The notes under the pieces are model-generated. The model was not told the DNA's origin. It saw only the letters and a program-made list of their open reading frames with translations, and made no database searches. Of a stretch of 53,526 nucleotides of DNA, positions 8,314 to 19,900 are shown piece by piece. A program made the position numbers and the translations under genes. The stretch is from Desulfuromonadaceae bacterium (lineage in GTDB: Bacteria; Desulfobacterota; Desulfuromonadia; Desulfuromonadales; JAAYDE01), in contig JAAZDE010000099.1 in the NCBI GenBank assembly GCA_012512925.1, positions 1-53,526 on the forward strand, given 5' to 3'. Within the stretch, counting starts at the first letter, position 1. The number at the start of each line of letters is the position of its first letter.

Positions 8314-10386
8314 ATGTCAGAACAGAACCAAGCCGGACTTTTCACCAAGGATGTCGACCAACTGGCCATAAACTCCATCCGCTTTCTCGCCCTTGACGCC
8401 ATCGACAAGGCCAAGAGCGGCCATCCAGGTATGCCTCTGGGGGCGGCGCCGATGGCTTACCTGCTCTGGTCGCGTTTCCTCAATTTCAGTCCCCGCAACC
8501 CCTCATGGGGCAACCGCGACCGCTTCGTTCTTTCCGCCGGACATGCCTCGGCCCTGCTTTACTCTCTCCTTCACCATGCCGGTTACGATCTGTCCCTCGA
8601 AGAGATCAAAAATTTCCGCCAGTGGGGTTCAAAGACTCCCGGACATCCCGAATTCGGTCACACCCCCGGTGTTGAGGTCACCACCGGACCTTTGGGACAG
8701 GGGTTTGCCATGGCGGTCGGTATGGCCATTGCCGAGCGCCATCTGGCGGCCCGCTTCAATCAGGAAGGTTTCGAAATCGTCGATCACCGCACCTACGTTC
8801 TGGCCAGCGACGGCGACCTGATGGAGGGAGTTGCCGCCGAAGCGGCCTCGCTGGCCGGGCATCTGCGTCTCGGCAAATTGATCTGCCTGTATGACAGCAA
8901 CGATATCTCCCTTTCCGGCCCCACTCATATGACCTTCAGCGAGGATACGGGGAAAAAGTTCGAAGCCATGCATTGGCAGGTACTGAAGGTGGAAGACGGC
9001 AACAATCTGGAAGCGATCGAAACAGCCATCGCCGCCGCCCGCGCGGAAACGGTCATGCCCTCGCTGATCATCGTCAAGACCCATATCGGTTTCGGCAGTC
9101 CCAAATTCCAGGACCGCCACGACGCCCACGGCTCTCCCTTCGGCGTCGATGAAACCCAGGCCACCAAAAAGAACCTCGGCTGGCCTTACAAGGAAACCTT
9201 CTTCGTCCCCGATGAGGTCAGGGAACTTTTCGTGGCCATCGCCCGCAAAGGGATCACCGCCCAAGCGGAATGGGACGGACTGATGCGCCGTTTTTCCGGA
9301 CAGAATCCCCGCCTCAAGGAGGAATGGGACCGCATTCAGGCCGGAGAACTCCTCTTGGATTGGGAAAAAGAACTGCCCACCTTTGCCGCCGGGGGAAAAG
9401 CGGTGGCGACCCGTTCGGCAAGCGGCCAGATCCTCAATGGGGCGGCCTTGAGTGTGGACAACCTCATCGGCGGTTCCGCCGACCTCGATCCCTCCACCAA
9501 GACAGTGATGAAAAACAAGGGTTTTTTCGAAAGCCCCCTGACCCTTCCCCAGGGTTTGCAGAACCCGCCGGAGGGGAATTGGAGCTATGCCGGCCGCAAC
9601 ATTTCCTTCGGTGTGCGCGAACACGCCATGGGCAGCATCCTCAACGGCATCGCCGCCCATGGCGGACTGCGCCCCTACGGCAGCACCTTTCTGGTCTTCT
9701 CCGATTATCTGCGTCCCGCCATCCGTCTGGCGGCGCTGATGAAGCTTCCCGTCATCTACATTTTCACCCATGACTCCATCGCCGTCGGGGAAGACGGACC
9801 GACCCATCAGCCGGTGGAACAGACGGCCAGTCTGCGGGCCATCCCCGGCCTGACGGTGATCCGCCCGGCCGACGCCAACGAAACCCTGGAGGCCTGGAAG
9901 CACGCCCTGAACGCCAGGGAAACTCCCACCGCCTTTATCCTGTCCCGCCAGGATCTGCCGATTCTCGACCGGAGCCGATACGCTCCCGCCGCCGGTTTGC
10001 ATAAGGGAGCCTATATCCTTGCCGACGCCGGCAAGGGAACTCCGGATCTGCTTCTGATCGCCAGCGGCGCCGAGCTTTTCCCCGCCCTCGAAGCCTACGA
10101 ACAACTCCTTGGCGAGGGGATTAATGCCCGCCTGGTGAGCATGCCCAGTTGGGAACTGTTCGAGGCCCAGCCTCAGGGTTACCGGGAGGAAATTCTGCCT
10201 CCCGCGGTGAAAAAAAGGATCGCCGTGGAAGCCGGCGTCAGCCAGGGGTGGTACAAATATGTCGGCCCGGAGGGGACGGTCATTGGTGTCGATACCTTTG
10301 GCGCCTCCGCGCCGGGCGGCCTCACCCTGAAGAATTTTGGCTTTACGGTCGAGAATATCCTGAAAAAAGTTAAGGAACTACTTTAA
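8314..10386 (+). CDS. tkt: Transketolase
   Basis: Cytoplasmic thiamine-diphosphate enzyme that moves two-carbon units between ketose and aldose phosphates in the non-oxidative pentose phosphate pathway. The start is set at ATG 8314, nine bases after AAGGAG; the ORF track's earlier start lies in the GTPase gene. Length is 690 residues, close to the usual 660-690. The N-terminal domain has [18 protein letters not shown], the TPP-binding segment SDGDLMEG near residue 167 with a conserved Asn further on, and [19 protein letters not shown]. The central domain has [23 protein letters not shown] and [18 protein letters not shown], which carries the catalytic Glu and His residues. The C-terminal domain is complete. 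It is followed by a transaldolase-PGI fusion gene, giving two consecutive steps of sugar-phosphate exchange in one locus. Confidence 0.97.
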   Translation: MSEQNQAGLFTKDVDQLAINSIRFLALDAIDKAKSGHPGMPLGAAPMAYLLWSRFLNFSPRNPSWGNRDRFVLSAGHASALLYSLLHHAGYDLSLEEIKNFRQWGSKTPGHPEFGHTPGVEVTTGPLGQGFAMAVGMAIAERHLAARFNQEGFEIVDHRTYVLASDGDLMEGVAAEAASLAGHLRLGKLICLYDSNDISLSGPTHMTFSEDTGKKFEAMHWQVLKVEDGNNLEAIETAIAAARAETVMPSLIIVKTHIGFGSPKFQDRHDAHGSPFGVDETQATKKNLGWPYKETFFVPDEVRELFVAIARKGITAQAEWDGLMRRFSGQNPRLKEEWDRIQAGELLLDWEKELPTFAAGGKAVATRSASGQILNGAALSVDNLIGGSADLDPSTKTVMKNKGFFESPLTLPQGLQNPPEGNWSYAGRNISFGVREHAMGSILNGIAAHGGLRPYGSTFLVFSDYLRPAIRLAALMKLPVIYIFTHDSIAVGEDGPTHQPVEQTASLRAIPGLTVIRPADANETLEAWKHALNARETPTAFILSRQDLPILDRSRYAPAAGLHKGAYILADAGKGTPDLLLIASGAELFPALEAYEQLLGEGINARLVSMPSWELFEAQPQGYREEILPPAVKKRIAVEAGVSQGWYKYVGPEGTVIGVDTFGASAPGGLTLKNFGFTVENILKKVKELL

Positions 10387-10461
10387 CTAAAAATTTGAAA
10401 CGGTTTCGAATATATGCATAAAGTAAGTCGACTCGGCACCATTTAACGAGGGGAGACGGCC

Positions 10462-13272
10462 ATGACAAGTGAGAATCCGTTACAGAAAATTCAGGCTCTG
10501 GGACAAAGCATCTGGCTCGATTACCTCCACCGGGACATGCTTCGCTCGGGGGAACTGAAGCGCCTGATTGAGCAGGACGGGGTCTGCGGTGTCACTTCCA
10601 ATCCGGCCATCTTCAAGGAGGCGATCGCCGGCAGCAACGCCTACGACGAAGCCATCACCGCTCTGGTCAAGGATGGAAAAAGCGTCGACCGGATCTATCA
10701 GAGCCTGGTGGTTGAGGATGTTCGGACCGCCGCCGACCAGTTTCTGTCCCTTTACGAGGAAACCCAGGCTCTTAACGGCTACGTCAGCCTCGAAGTGTCC
10801 CCCTATCTGGCCCGCGACCTCAAGGGGACAGTGGAGGAGGCCCGCCTGCTGTGGCGCCTTCTCGACCGCCCCAACGTGATGATCAAGGTTCCCGCCACAA
10901 TCGAGGGATGCCGGGCCATCCGCCGGTTGACCGCCGAGGGGATCAATGTCAACGCCACTCTGCTCTTCAGCGTGGACCGTTATCGGGAAGTGGCCGAGGC
11001 CTACGTGGCGGGACTGGAGGATCGAGCCGCCGAGGGAAAACCGGTGGCAAAGATTGCCTCGATGGCCAGCTTCTTCCTCAGCCGCATCGACACCCTTCTC
11101 GACCCGCGCCTCCAGGAGATCGCCGGCGGCGACGGAGAGTCCTCGAAAAAGGCCCAGGAACTGATCGGGAAAATCGCCGTCGCCTCCGCCAAACGCGCCT
11201 ATCGCGTCTTCGAGGAGATCTTCCGCGACGGCCGCTTCCAGCGTCTGGCCGCTCTCGGCGCCGCGCCCCAGCGCCTGCTGTGGGCAAGCACCGGGACGAA
11301 GAATCCCGCCTACAGCGACGTCAAATATGTCGAGGAGCTGATCGGCCCCGACACGGTCAACACCATCCCCGTCAAAACCCTTGATGCCTTCCGCGATCAC
11401 GGCCATGCCGAGGGCACCCTGACCCAGGGGATGGCCGAGGCCGAAAAGGCCCTTGAACAGCTGACAGATCTGGGCGTCGATCTGGCCGAGGGAATGGACC
11501 ATCTCGAAGAGGACGGCATCCGCAAGTTCGTCCAGCCCTTCGACAGCCTCTTCAAAAAACTGGCTGAGGAACGGATCTCCATCTTGGAGAAATGCCGCGA
11601 ATATCAGCAGTTGGATTTGGGCCTGGACACCCGTTTTGTCCAGAAAAGGCTCAACCGCATGGAGGAGGAAGGCTTCGGGCGGCGCTTCTGGTCCAAGGAC
11701 CCGACCCTGTGGAAGAGAAATCGGCAAGCCCACGAAGAAATCCGGGGATTCATGGGTTGGCTCGAGGTCATCGAGGCCATGCAGGCGCGGCTGCCGGAAC
11801 TGGAGGGCTTCGCTGCCGAAATTAAAAAAGCCGGCTTCCGTCAGGTGCTGGTCATGGGAATGGGTGGCAGCAGCATGACGCCGCTGGTCTTCCAGCGCTG
11901 TTTCCCGGTGGGGGAAAATGGTCTTCCCCTGGCCATCCTCGACACCACCGACCCTCAAACCATTCTGCGCCTCGAAGGGGAACTGCCGCTGGCCGACACC
12001 CTGTTCATCGAAGCCAGCAAATCAGGAACCACCGCCGAGCCGTCGGCCTTTTCCAGCTACTTTTGGGACCGCCTGCGACAGATCAAGGGAGAGAAAGCCG
12101 GCGGCAACTTCGCGGCCATCACCGATCCCGGTTCCCCTCTGGCGGCCCGCGCCAGGGACCTCAAATTCCGCAAAATTTTTCTCAATTATCCCGATATCGG
12201 CGGGCGCTATTCAGCCCTCTCCTGTTTCGGCCTGGTTCCGGCCGCGCTCATGGGGATCGATCTTGGCCCTTTCCTCAACAACGCCCTGATGATGAAACAG
12301 GTCTGCGGCCCCGACATTCCCGAGCATAAAAACCCCGGCATGCTGCTGGGAGCCTCCCTGGGAGAAATGGCAGTACACGGCCGCAATAAGGTCACCTTTC
12401 TTCTTCCCGAACCGATACAGACCTTCGGCTTGTGGATCGACCAGCTTATCGCCGAAAGCACCGGGAAAGAGGGTACGGGCATGCTTCCCGTCACCGGTGA
12501 ACCGATCGGGAATCCCTCGGTTTATGGGGATGACCGGGTTTTCATCCACTATCGCCTCGGTTGTGAACGAGATCCGCAACTGGAAAAACTGGCCGAGGAT
12601 CTGAAAAAACTCGACCACCCGGTGATTACCCTTCAAATCGAGGGGGTCAAGGATCTGGCCGGGGAGTTTTTTCGCTGGGAGGTGGCCACCGCCGTCGCCG
12701 CCGCGGCCTTTGGGATCAACCCATTCGATCAGCCCAACGTCCAGGAGAGCAAAAAAAACACCCTCCGCATTCTGGAAAGCGGCGCTCTCTCCTCCCCTGC
12801 CGGTGACGGATTGAAACTGGACGGAGAAAGCGCCGATACAAATTTTGTCGAAGGAATGGAGGAGTTCCTGGCCCGCCGCCGGCCCCGCGACTATCTGGCG
12901 CTGATGGCCTATCTTCCCGACAGCGAAGTCATCGAATCGTCTCTGCGGGAACTTCAGGCGCTGTTGCGCGACCGCACCCACCTGGCCGCCACCCTCGGCT
13001 TCGGTCCCCGTTTTCTCCATTCGACCGGCCAGTTTCACAAGGGGGGACCCAACACCGGCCTGTTCATCCAGATGACATGCTCTCCGCGGCGGGACCTGCC
13101 CGTTCCCGGCCTCGCCTACAGCTTCGGCGCCCTGATTCGGGCTCAGGCTCAGGGTGATCTGGAAGCGCTGGGCAAAGCCGGCCGCCGTGTCCTCCGCATC
13201 GATCTGGGGGAGAATCCCGGGCAAAAGCTGGCTGAGCTGGTCAAGCTGGTCCAGGACCGAGTTGTCATTTGA
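10462..13272 (+). CDS. tal-pgi: Bifunctional transaldolase / glucose-6-phosphate isomerase
   Basis: Fusion enzyme of 936 residues. Residues 1-370 are transaldolase: GVTSNPAIFKEAI near the start and NVMIKVPAT, with Lys142 as the expected Schiff-base lysine. From about residue 385 the protein is phosphoglucose isomerase: VLVMGMGGSSM, the sugar-phosphate motif EASKSGTT near 517-524 and, near the C-terminus, GPRFLHSTGQFHKGGPN. The ATG is preceded by GAGGGGAG. Such fusions are known in several bacteria. Joining the two activities would let fructose-6-phosphate made by transaldolase pass straight to glucose-6-phosphate, helping pentose-phosphate cycling or gluconeogenic supply (inference). The transketolase gene lies just upstream, 75 bases away; that gap contains TTGAAA and CATAAA 16 bases apart, a weak possible extra promoter. 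Confidence 0.96.
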   Translation: MTSENPLQKIQALGQSIWLDYLHRDMLRSGELKRLIEQDGVCGVTSNPAIFKEAIAGSNAYDEAITALVKDGKSVDRIYQSLVVEDVRTAADQFLSLYEETQALNGYVSLEVSPYLARDLKGTVEEARLLWRLLDRPNVMIKVPATIEGCRAIRRLTAEGINVNATLLFSVDRYREVAEAYVAGLEDRAAEGKPVAKIASMASFFLSRIDTLLDPRLQEIAGGDGESSKKAQELIGKIAVASAKRAYRVFEEIFRDGRFQRLAALGAAPQRLLWASTGTKNPAYSDVKYVEELIGPDTVNTIPVKTLDAFRDHGHAEGTLTQGMAEAEKALEQLTDLGVDLAEGMDHLEEDGIRKFVQPFDSLFKKLAEERISILEKCREYQQLDLGLDTRFVQKRLNRMEEEGFGRRFWSKDPTLWKRNRQAHEEIRGFMGWLEVIEAMQARLPELEGFAAEIKKAGFRQVLVMGMGGSSMTPLVFQRCFPVGENGLPLAILDTTDPQTILRLEGELPLADTLFIEASKSGTTAEPSAFSSYFWDRLRQIKGEKAGGNFAAITDPGSPLAARARDLKFRKIFLNYPDIGGRYSALSCFGLVPAALMGIDLGPFLNNALMMKQVCGPDIPEHKNPGMLLGASLGEMAVHGRNKVTFLLPEPIQTFGLWIDQLIAESTGKEGTGMLPVTGEPIGNPSVYGDDRVFIHYRLGCERDPQLEKLAEDLKKLDHPVITLQIEGVKDLAGEFFRWEVATAVAAAAFGINPFDQPNVQESKKNTLRILESGALSSPAGDGLKLDGESADTNFVEGMEEFLARRRPRDYLALMAYLPDSEVIESSLRELQALLRDRTHLAATLGFGPRFLHSTGQFHKGGPNTGLFIQMTCSPRRDLPVPGLAYSFGALIRAQAQGDLEALGKAGRRVLRIDLGENPGQKLAELVKLVQDRVVI

Positions 13273-13281
13273 GGACAGTGA

Positions 13282-13731
13282 ATGGGGAAGGATAAGTTGC
13301 CGACACGGGGCGGTTTTATAGGCTTGGCCGCCCTTCTGGTCTATATGGGGATACTGCTCTGGCTTTCCCTTGCCCCCCGCCTCCCGACGATCCCGGTTCC
13401 GGCGCTTTCCTCGGACAAACTGCACCATTCCGCGGCCTATTGCGTTCTCACCCTGCTGGCCTGCCGAGCCTTCGCTCCGTTGCTTCCACCGGGGGTGAAG
13501 GTCCGCCTGGCGGCTTTTTTCTTCGCCTTCTGTTTCGGGGGGCTCGTGGAAATGGCCCAGGGGCTGCTTACCACGGTGCGCAGCGCCAGCGTCCTCGATC
13601 TGCTCGCCAACACCATCGGCGCTCTCGCAGCCCTTCTGATCGCTCCCCTCTTGTTCAGGCCGCCTCGGGCGAAAACCGCCGGGGGCTTTACCGCCCCCCG
13701 CCCCCTGGGCGAGGAGAAAAAGGTTTCCTGA
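13282..13731 (+). CDS. VanZ-like integral membrane protein
   Basis: Small membrane protein of 149 residues with four predicted hydrophobic segments (about 11-29, 50-68, 79-99 and 108-125). The VanZ-type pattern is visible: SSDKLHHSAAYCVLTLLA, then a loop ending in EMAQGLLTTVRSASVLDLLANTIGA, where the Asp and Asn of DLLAN are typical. VanZ proteins are linked to teicoplanin resistance in some Firmicutes, but most chromosomal homologues in Gram-negatives have no known role. The gene starts nine bases after the tal-pgi stop and ends three bases before recC, so it is likely carried on the same transcript without a functional tie to either. Confidence 0.85.
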   Translation: MGKDKLPTRGGFIGLAALLVYMGILLWLSLAPRLPTIPVPALSSDKLHHSAAYCVLTLLACRAFAPLLPPGVKVRLAAFFFAFCFGGLVEMAQGLLTTVRSASVLDLLANTIGALAALLIAPLLFRPPRAKTAGGFTAPRPLGEEKKVS

Positions 13732-13734
13732 CCG

Positions 13735-16700
13735 ATGGCTTCGTTTCATCTCTTTACGGGAAACCGCCTGGAAACCCTGGTCGAGGCTCTGGCTGATCTT
13801 CTCAGAACATCCTCAGCTTCTCCCCTTGAGCGGGACATCATCCTGGTGCAGAGCAAGGGAATGGAATCGTGGCTTTCCCTGCAACTGGCGGCCCGATTCG
13901 GCATTTGGGCCAATTTTGAGTTCCCGTTTCCCAATGCCTTGATCGACCGGATAATCTCGAATGCCGTCGGCGAAAAGGTTGCCGAAGACCCCTTTGACCG
14001 GGAGGTCATGGCCATGCGCATCCAGGCCCTCCTTCCCGAATTCCTCAACGATAGCCGTTTTCACCCTTTGAGCCGTTTTCTCAAGGGCGGCGGCCAGGAG
14101 TTGAAAGGTTATCAACTGGCGCGAAGACTGGCCTATCTCTTCGACCAGTATTCGGTCTACCGGCCGGACATGCTCCTTTCCTGGGAAGAGGGACAAGATC
14201 CCGACTGGCAGGCCCAATTGTGGTGCCGCCTGGTCGCCTCTTCCTCCGTCAGCCACCGCGCCCGGCGGCAGCGGGAGTTTTTGCGGCGCTGCGCCGAAAA
14301 CACCCTGTCGAAATCGATTTTTCCGGCGGCAATCCATCTTTTCGGAGTTTCGGCCCTGCCCTCCTATCATATCGACGTCCTGGCCGCCGCCGCCACTTTC
14401 TGCCGGGTCAATCTCTTCCTGCTCAATCCCTGCCGGGAATATTGGTTCGATATCCTTTCCCCCAAATCGGTCTTCCGCCGGGAGGCCTTTTTCGCTGGCG
14501 GCAGAGGGGATTTCGACAGCCTCCATTTCGATGCCGGCCATCCCCTTCTTGCCTCCTGGGGACGATCGGGGCGGGAATTTTTTGAAATGATCTGGGAAAA
14601 AGCAGATCCCCAGGAGGAGAACCTCTTTACCGAAACAGCGGAGAACTCCCTCCTTAACAGGCTGCAGAACGACCTTCTCCATCTCCGGGACCGCTGCCGG
14701 ACGGGTCCAAAGACAATCATCGCGCCCCATGACCGCTCTCTGGAGATCCACTCCTGCCACACCCAGTTGCGGGAAATCGAAGTGCTGCACGACTATCTGC
14801 TGGGCTGTTTCCGGGACGATCCTTCACTGACCCCAACCGATGTGCTGGTCATGACTCCGGATATCGCCGCCTACGCTCCCTACATCTCCGCCGTTTTCGG
14901 GGCCGCAGCGGATCCATGCCGGCGGATTCCCTTCGCCGTCGCCGACCTCAGCCGCAAGAGAGAGAGCCGCCTGGCCGCCCATTTTTTCAATCTCCTGGCT
15001 TTGCGCCATTCCCGCCGCAGCGCTCACCAGATTCTCGATCTTGTCGATTTTCCCGAGGTCATGGCACGTTTTCAGCTTTACCCCCAGGATCTCGAGCGGA
15101 TCATCCACTGGATCGAGGAACTCCACATCCGCTGGGGGCTGGACGCCATCGACCGTTCCCGTTTCGGAATTCCCGCCTTTCAGGAAAACAGCTGGCGGGC
15201 CGGATTGGACCGCTTGCTGCTGGGTTTCGCCCTGCCCGCCGATGGGGCCCTGTTCGAAGATATCCTCCCCGCCGACGGAGTAGAGGGGGAGAGCGCCCGA
15301 ATTCTCGGCCGGCTCGCCGAATTCATCGCCGCCATCGACGATCTTCTGGCCTCGCTGAGGGAAGCGCGAACCATGAAGGAATGGGGGGATTTTTTTCTTT
15401 CGGTCCTCGACCGGTTCTTTCAGCCGGGCCTCGACCCAGAACCGGGTTTTTCGATCCTCGAAGAACTTTTTCACTCACTGACAGCAACGGCGGAGTCCTC
15501 CGGATTTCAGCGCCCGGTGGCGATCGATGTGGCCGAAGCCTGGTTGAACGACCGGCTCGAATCGGCTTTCTCCTCCTCGGGACGGTTCCTTTCCGGCGGG
15601 GTCACTTTCGCCGCTCTGCTGCCGATGCGCAGCATCCCCTTCAAAGTCATCGCGATCGTCGGCATGAATGACGGCTCCTTTCCCCGTTCCGTTTCTGCCG
15701 AAGAATTCGACCGCATGGCCGCCCACCCCCGCCGCGGCGACCGCTCACTGCGCCATGAAGACCGCTATCTCTTTCTCGAAACCCTGCTGTCGGCCCGCAA
15801 CCGGCTCTACATCAGCTACCTCGGCCAGAGCGTCCGGGACAACTCGCCTCTTCCGCCATCGGTGCTGGTCGCCGAACTGATCGATTATCTCCAGAAAAGT
15901 TTCCTGTTGGCCGAGGAGGAGTTCATCATCCGTCACCGCCTTCAGGCTTTCCACCCCTCCTGTTTCAGCCCTGACGCTCCAACAGTCAGTTTCTCCGAGG
16001 AAAACTTCCGCACCGCCCTGGCATCGAGGGAGCCCCCTTCCCCGGTTGAAGGCCTGCACAAGCCCCTGCCGCTGCCCGACGAGGAATGGAAAGAGATCGA
16101 TTTAAGCCAATTGACAGCTTTTTTCCTCCATCCGGCGCGCTTTTTCACTCAGCATCGCCTGGGACTCATTTTCCGGGAGTTGCCGGTCCCGCTGGAAGAA
16201 AGGGAGCCCTTCGCCCTTTCCTCCCTGGACCGTTACCGTCTTGGCGGAGAACTGACCGAGGCTGCTCTGGCCGGGGCAGAGCCGCTGAATCTCTATCCGC
16301 GTATCCGCGAGGAAGGATGGCTGCCGGTGGGGGCCGCCGGCAGGATCGGTTTTACCGATCTCGCCCTGGAGGCGAAACGGTTCGCTGCCGATATCCGCGC
16401 CGTCGCTGCGGGAAATTGCCGGGTGCAAGAGGAATTTTTGGTGGAGATCGAGGGTTGGCGGATCGCCGGCAAGTTCCCTCAGATCCATGGCGACAAGGCG
16501 GTTCACCATCGTTTCGCCCGGATCCGGGGGAAGGACCGGCTGGTTGCCTGGCTGAACCGCCTGGTCCTCGACGCCGCGGGGGACAATCGGGCGCCGGAGG
16601 GCAGTTTTCTTTTCGGCAGGGACGGCGGGTACTGCTATCGTCAGGCGGCCGACGCCCTTAACATCCTGGGGAGACTGCTGGCCATCTTTCGCAGCGGGCT

Positions 16701-16956
16701 TTGCCGTCCCCTTCCCTTCTTCCCTGATACCTCCCTGTCTTACGCCGAGGGACTGGCCCGCCATCCGGAAGCTCCGGAGAAGGCCCGTCAGGCGGCCCGC
16801 CAAAGCTGGCAGGGAAATTCTTTTCAAAAAGGCGAAAAGGAAGACGCCTGCTGGCGATACTGTTTCGGCCAGGCCGATCCCCTGGATAAGGAGTTCGAGC
16901 GTCTCGCCCTGGAGATTTTCTCTCCCCTCCTGGCACATCAGGAGAAGATGTCATGA
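13735..16956 (+). CDS. recC: Exodeoxyribonuclease V gamma subunit RecC
   Basis: The Chi-recognition subunit of the RecBCD helicase-nuclease, which processes double-strand breaks for RecA loading. The 1073-residue length is usual for RecC. The N-terminus FHLFTGNRLETLVEALADLL and the segment VQSKGMESWLSLQLA with IWANFEFPFPN are characteristic of the inactive helicase-like domain. FKVIAIVGMNDGSFPR and RSLRHEDRYLFLETLLSARN, around residues 640-690, are strongly conserved RecC text. The C-terminus is a degenerate nuclease-like domain. The ATG has an upstream GAGGAGAAAAAGG. The stop overlaps the recB start (ATGA), so recC and recB are translationally coupled, and the order recC-recB-recD keeps all three subunits on one transcript. 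Confidence 0.96.
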   Translation: MASFHLFTGNRLETLVEALADLLRTSSASPLERDIILVQSKGMESWLSLQLAARFGIWANFEFPFPNALIDRIISNAVGEKVAEDPFDREVMAMRIQALLPEFLNDSRFHPLSRFLKGGGQELKGYQLARRLAYLFDQYSVYRPDMLLSWEEGQDPDWQAQLWCRLVASSSVSHRARRQREFLRRCAENTLSKSIFPAAIHLFGVSALPSYHIDVLAAAATFCRVNLFLLNPCREYWFDILSPKSVFRREAFFAGGRGDFDSLHFDAGHPLLASWGRSGREFFEMIWEKADPQEENLFTETAENSLLNRLQNDLLHLRDRCRTGPKTIIAPHDRSLEIHSCHTQLREIEVLHDYLLGCFRDDPSLTPTDVLVMTPDIAAYAPYISAVFGAAADPCRRIPFAVADLSRKRESRLAAHFFNLLALRHSRRSAHQILDLVDFPEVMARFQLYPQDLERIIHWIEELHIRWGLDAIDRSRFGIPAFQENSWRAGLDRLLLGFALPADGALFEDILPADGVEGESARILGRLAEFIAAIDDLLASLREARTMKEWGDFFLSVLDRFFQPGLDPEPGFSILEELFHSLTATAESSGFQRPVAIDVAEAWLNDRLESAFSSSGRFLSGGVTFAALLPMRSIPFKVIAIVGMNDGSFPRSVSAEEFDRMAAHPRRGDRSLRHEDRYLFLETLLSARNRLYISYLGQSVRDNSPLPPSVLVAELIDYLQKSFLLAEEEFIIRHRLQAFHPSCFSPDAPTVSFSEENFRTALASREPPSPVEGLHKPLPLPDEEWKEIDLSQLTAFFLHPARFFTQHRLGLIFRELPVPLEEREPFALSSLDRYRLGGELTEAALAGAEPLNLYPRIREEGWLPVGAAGRIGFTDLALEAKRFAADIRAVAAGNCRVQEEFLVEIEGWRIAGKFPQIHGDKAVHHRFARIRGKDRLVAWLNRLVLDAAGDNRAPEGSFLFGRDGGYCYRQAADALNILGRLLAIFRSGLCRPLPFFPDTSLSYAEGLARHPEAPEKARQAARQSWQGNSFQKGEKEDACWRYCFGQADPLDKEFERLALEIFSPLLAHQEKMS

Positions 16957-19900
16957 CCTCGCCTCTGGAGCGGCTTCCCGCCCCCCTCAAGGGATTTCAC
17001 CTGATCGAGGCCAGCGCCGGAACCGGCAAGACCCGGACCATCACCGATCTTTTCGTGCGCTTGCTGCTGGAGGGGCACGGGGTGGGAGAAATCCTCGTCG
17101 TCACCTTTACCGAGGCCGCCACCAAGGAGTTGAAAAGCCGCCTGCGGCGAAGACTGTTGGAGGCCCTGGCGGTCGTGGACGGCCTGCACGGCGATCCCGA
17201 ACTGGAACGGCTGGTTCAGGCCGCGGCAGGAAATCGGCGCGGTCTCAGGGCGCGGCTCCAGGGGGCGGTGACCGGCTTCGACGAGGCCGCGGTATTCACC
17301 ATCCACGGTTTCTGCCGGAAGATTCTCCAGGAGCACTGCTTCGAGTCGGGTCAGCTTTTTGACGTGGAACTGATCGCCGATCCCTCTTTTCTGCTCCAGG
17401 AGGCGGTGGAAGATTTTTGGCGCCGCCTCCTGCCCGAGGTCTCCCCTCTTTTCCTCCGTTTTCTGCTCAAACTGCTTCAGGACCGCAGAAGAGACCGGGA
17501 CGCCCCCGATCTTCTGGCCGACTTTGCCCGGCAGGTGTTGAGCCGTCCCGACCTGCGGGTTCTCTCTCCCCCTGCCCCGGACGGTCTGACGGAAACCGAA
17601 CAGGAGGTGGCCGGCCTCTTCGCCGCAATGCGGATCCTGTGGGAAAGAGAACGGGAAAAAATCTTTTCCCTTTTGCAGGACCAAGGTCTGAACCGGAGGA
17701 GCTACCCGGTCAACCGAATCAGCCCGTGGATGTCCGAAGGGGACGATTTTTTTCTCTCCGCCGATCCCTTTTTCGAGTGGAAGCATCTCGACAGATTTTC
17801 CGTCGAAACCCTCGCCGCCGCCTGCAAGAAGGGGTTTTCTCCGGTTCATCACCCCTTTTTCGAGGATTGCCGGCTTTTCCTCCAGAAGCGCGACCGCCTT
17901 AAGGAGGATTACAGCCTTCGCCTGGCCCGCCTCAAAAACGACCTGATCCACTTCCTGGACAAAGAAATGGCCCGCCGCAAGGAGACCTTGAGAATACGAT
18001 CCTTTGACGACCTGCTTCACGATCTGCGGAACGCCCTGACTTCCTCCGGCGGCACCCTGGCAGCCGCCGTCCGAAGCAAGTTCCCGGTCGCCCTGATCGA
18101 TGAATTTCAGGACACCGACCCGGTTCAGTACCAGATCTTCCGCTCCATCTACGCTTCTCCGGACACCCTTCTTTTCATCATCGGCGATCCCAAGCAGGCG
18201 ATCTACAGTTTCCGAGGGGCCGATATCTTCACCTACATGGCGGCGGGGAAGGATGCCGCGAAGATTGCCCTGGAGGTCAACTGGCGCTCGGCCCCGCAAC
18301 TGGTGCGGGGGGTCAACACCCTTTTCGCGCGCTGCCCCAATCCCTTCCTTTTCGACGCCATCCGCTTCCGTGAGGTGGCTGCGGCCGACAAGGAGGAAAG
18401 AGAGATTCTTCATCTTTCAGGAGTTCTTCCGTCCGCGCCGCTGCGGCTCTGTTTTTTTCCCCGTATGACGGAGGAAAGGGAGATCGGCCGGGAACGGGCC
18501 GACGAGATCGTTCCCCGCTCGGTGGCGGCGGAAATCAGCAGCCTTCTGCAGCGTGGACGGCGCGGCGAGGCTCGCCTGCTCCAAGTGGCAAAGGGAAAGG
18601 ACGGAGAAGAGCAGACCCTGTCTGAAAGGCCTTTGGAAGCGGGGGATATCGCCGTCATCGTCCGCACCAACCTGGAGACCCGCCTGGTGCGGGATGCACT
18701 GCTTGGCCAAGGCATTCCGTCGGTGATTCACGGCAGCGAAAGCCTCTTCGCCTCTGTCGAGGCCGAAGATGTGCTGCGGCTGCTGCAGGCGCTGGCTGAA
18801 CCGGGCCGGGAAAGCCTGATCAAGGCCGCTCTGGCCACCCCCTTTTTCGGTTTCACCCCGGCCCGCTTCCATGAACTGATCGAGGATGAAAAGGGGTGGG
18901 GGGAATGGCTGGAAAAATTCACCGAATGGCACCGCCTGTGGCTGGACTTCGGCCTCATCACCATGGCAACGGCGCTGATGAACCGGGAAGGAGTCAGGGA
19001 GCGTCTGATCCGCCTGCCACAGGGGGAGCGGCGCCTGACCAATCTTGTCCATTGCTGGGAGATTCTCCACCGAACCGCCGAAGAGCGTCATCTGGGAATG
19101 AAAGGGGTGATTACATGGTTCGCCCGCCAGGTGGCCGAACGCCCGGAGCAGGAGGAATACCAGCTGCGTCTGGAAACGGACGACAGGGCGGTCCAGGTGA
19201 TCACCATCCACCGCAGCAAAGGGCTGGAATTCCCGGTGGTATTCGCCCCCTACTGCTGGTCCGGCGGGGGTTCCGGCAACCTGGTCTTTTTCCATGACCA
19301 GAAGCAGGAAAACCGCCTCACCCTTGATCTCGGCTCCGCTGAACTGGCAGCCCACAAAACCGCCATGGCCGCCGAGGAACTGGCGGAAAACATGCGCCTC
19401 CTCTATGTGGCCCTGACCCGCGCCAAACATCTGTGCCATCTGGCCTGGGGGGCTTTCAAGGGGGGCGAGAGATCAGCCGTCGCCTATCTTTTTCACGGCC
19501 AAGACGAATCCCGCCAGGAGCCCTTTGCCCTCGACTTCAGCCGCCTCAGCGATGACGATCTGCGCGAGGATTTGAACCGGGCCATCGGCGGGCCGGAAAC
19601 CGGGATTGTGGTGACCGTCCCTCCTGCCGCCGAGGAATGTGCCCGCCGACCGCTCATCAGCGGGGAAGAATGCCCGCCTCTGGAATTGCCCGTCCCCCCC
19701 AGGACGATTCCCCGCCCCTGGCGGATGAGCAGCTTCTCTTCGCTGATCTCAGGCAGCCGTCGCGATGAGGGAGTGCCGGAGATCGAATCTCTGGAAGACT
19801 TTTTCCCCACCCAGGAACCTTCCCTTCGGCCGGAGAAACCTCTCACCCTGTTCGATTTCCCCCGGGGCATCCGGCCGGGGCTCTGCCTTCACCACATCCT

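Noticed and set aside
12211-13749. Minus-strand frame of 512 codons, and similar long frames at 8629-10104, 10480-11958 and 16938-18413
   Set aside because: All are antisense to well-supported enzyme genes and show no family resemblance or ribosome binding site.
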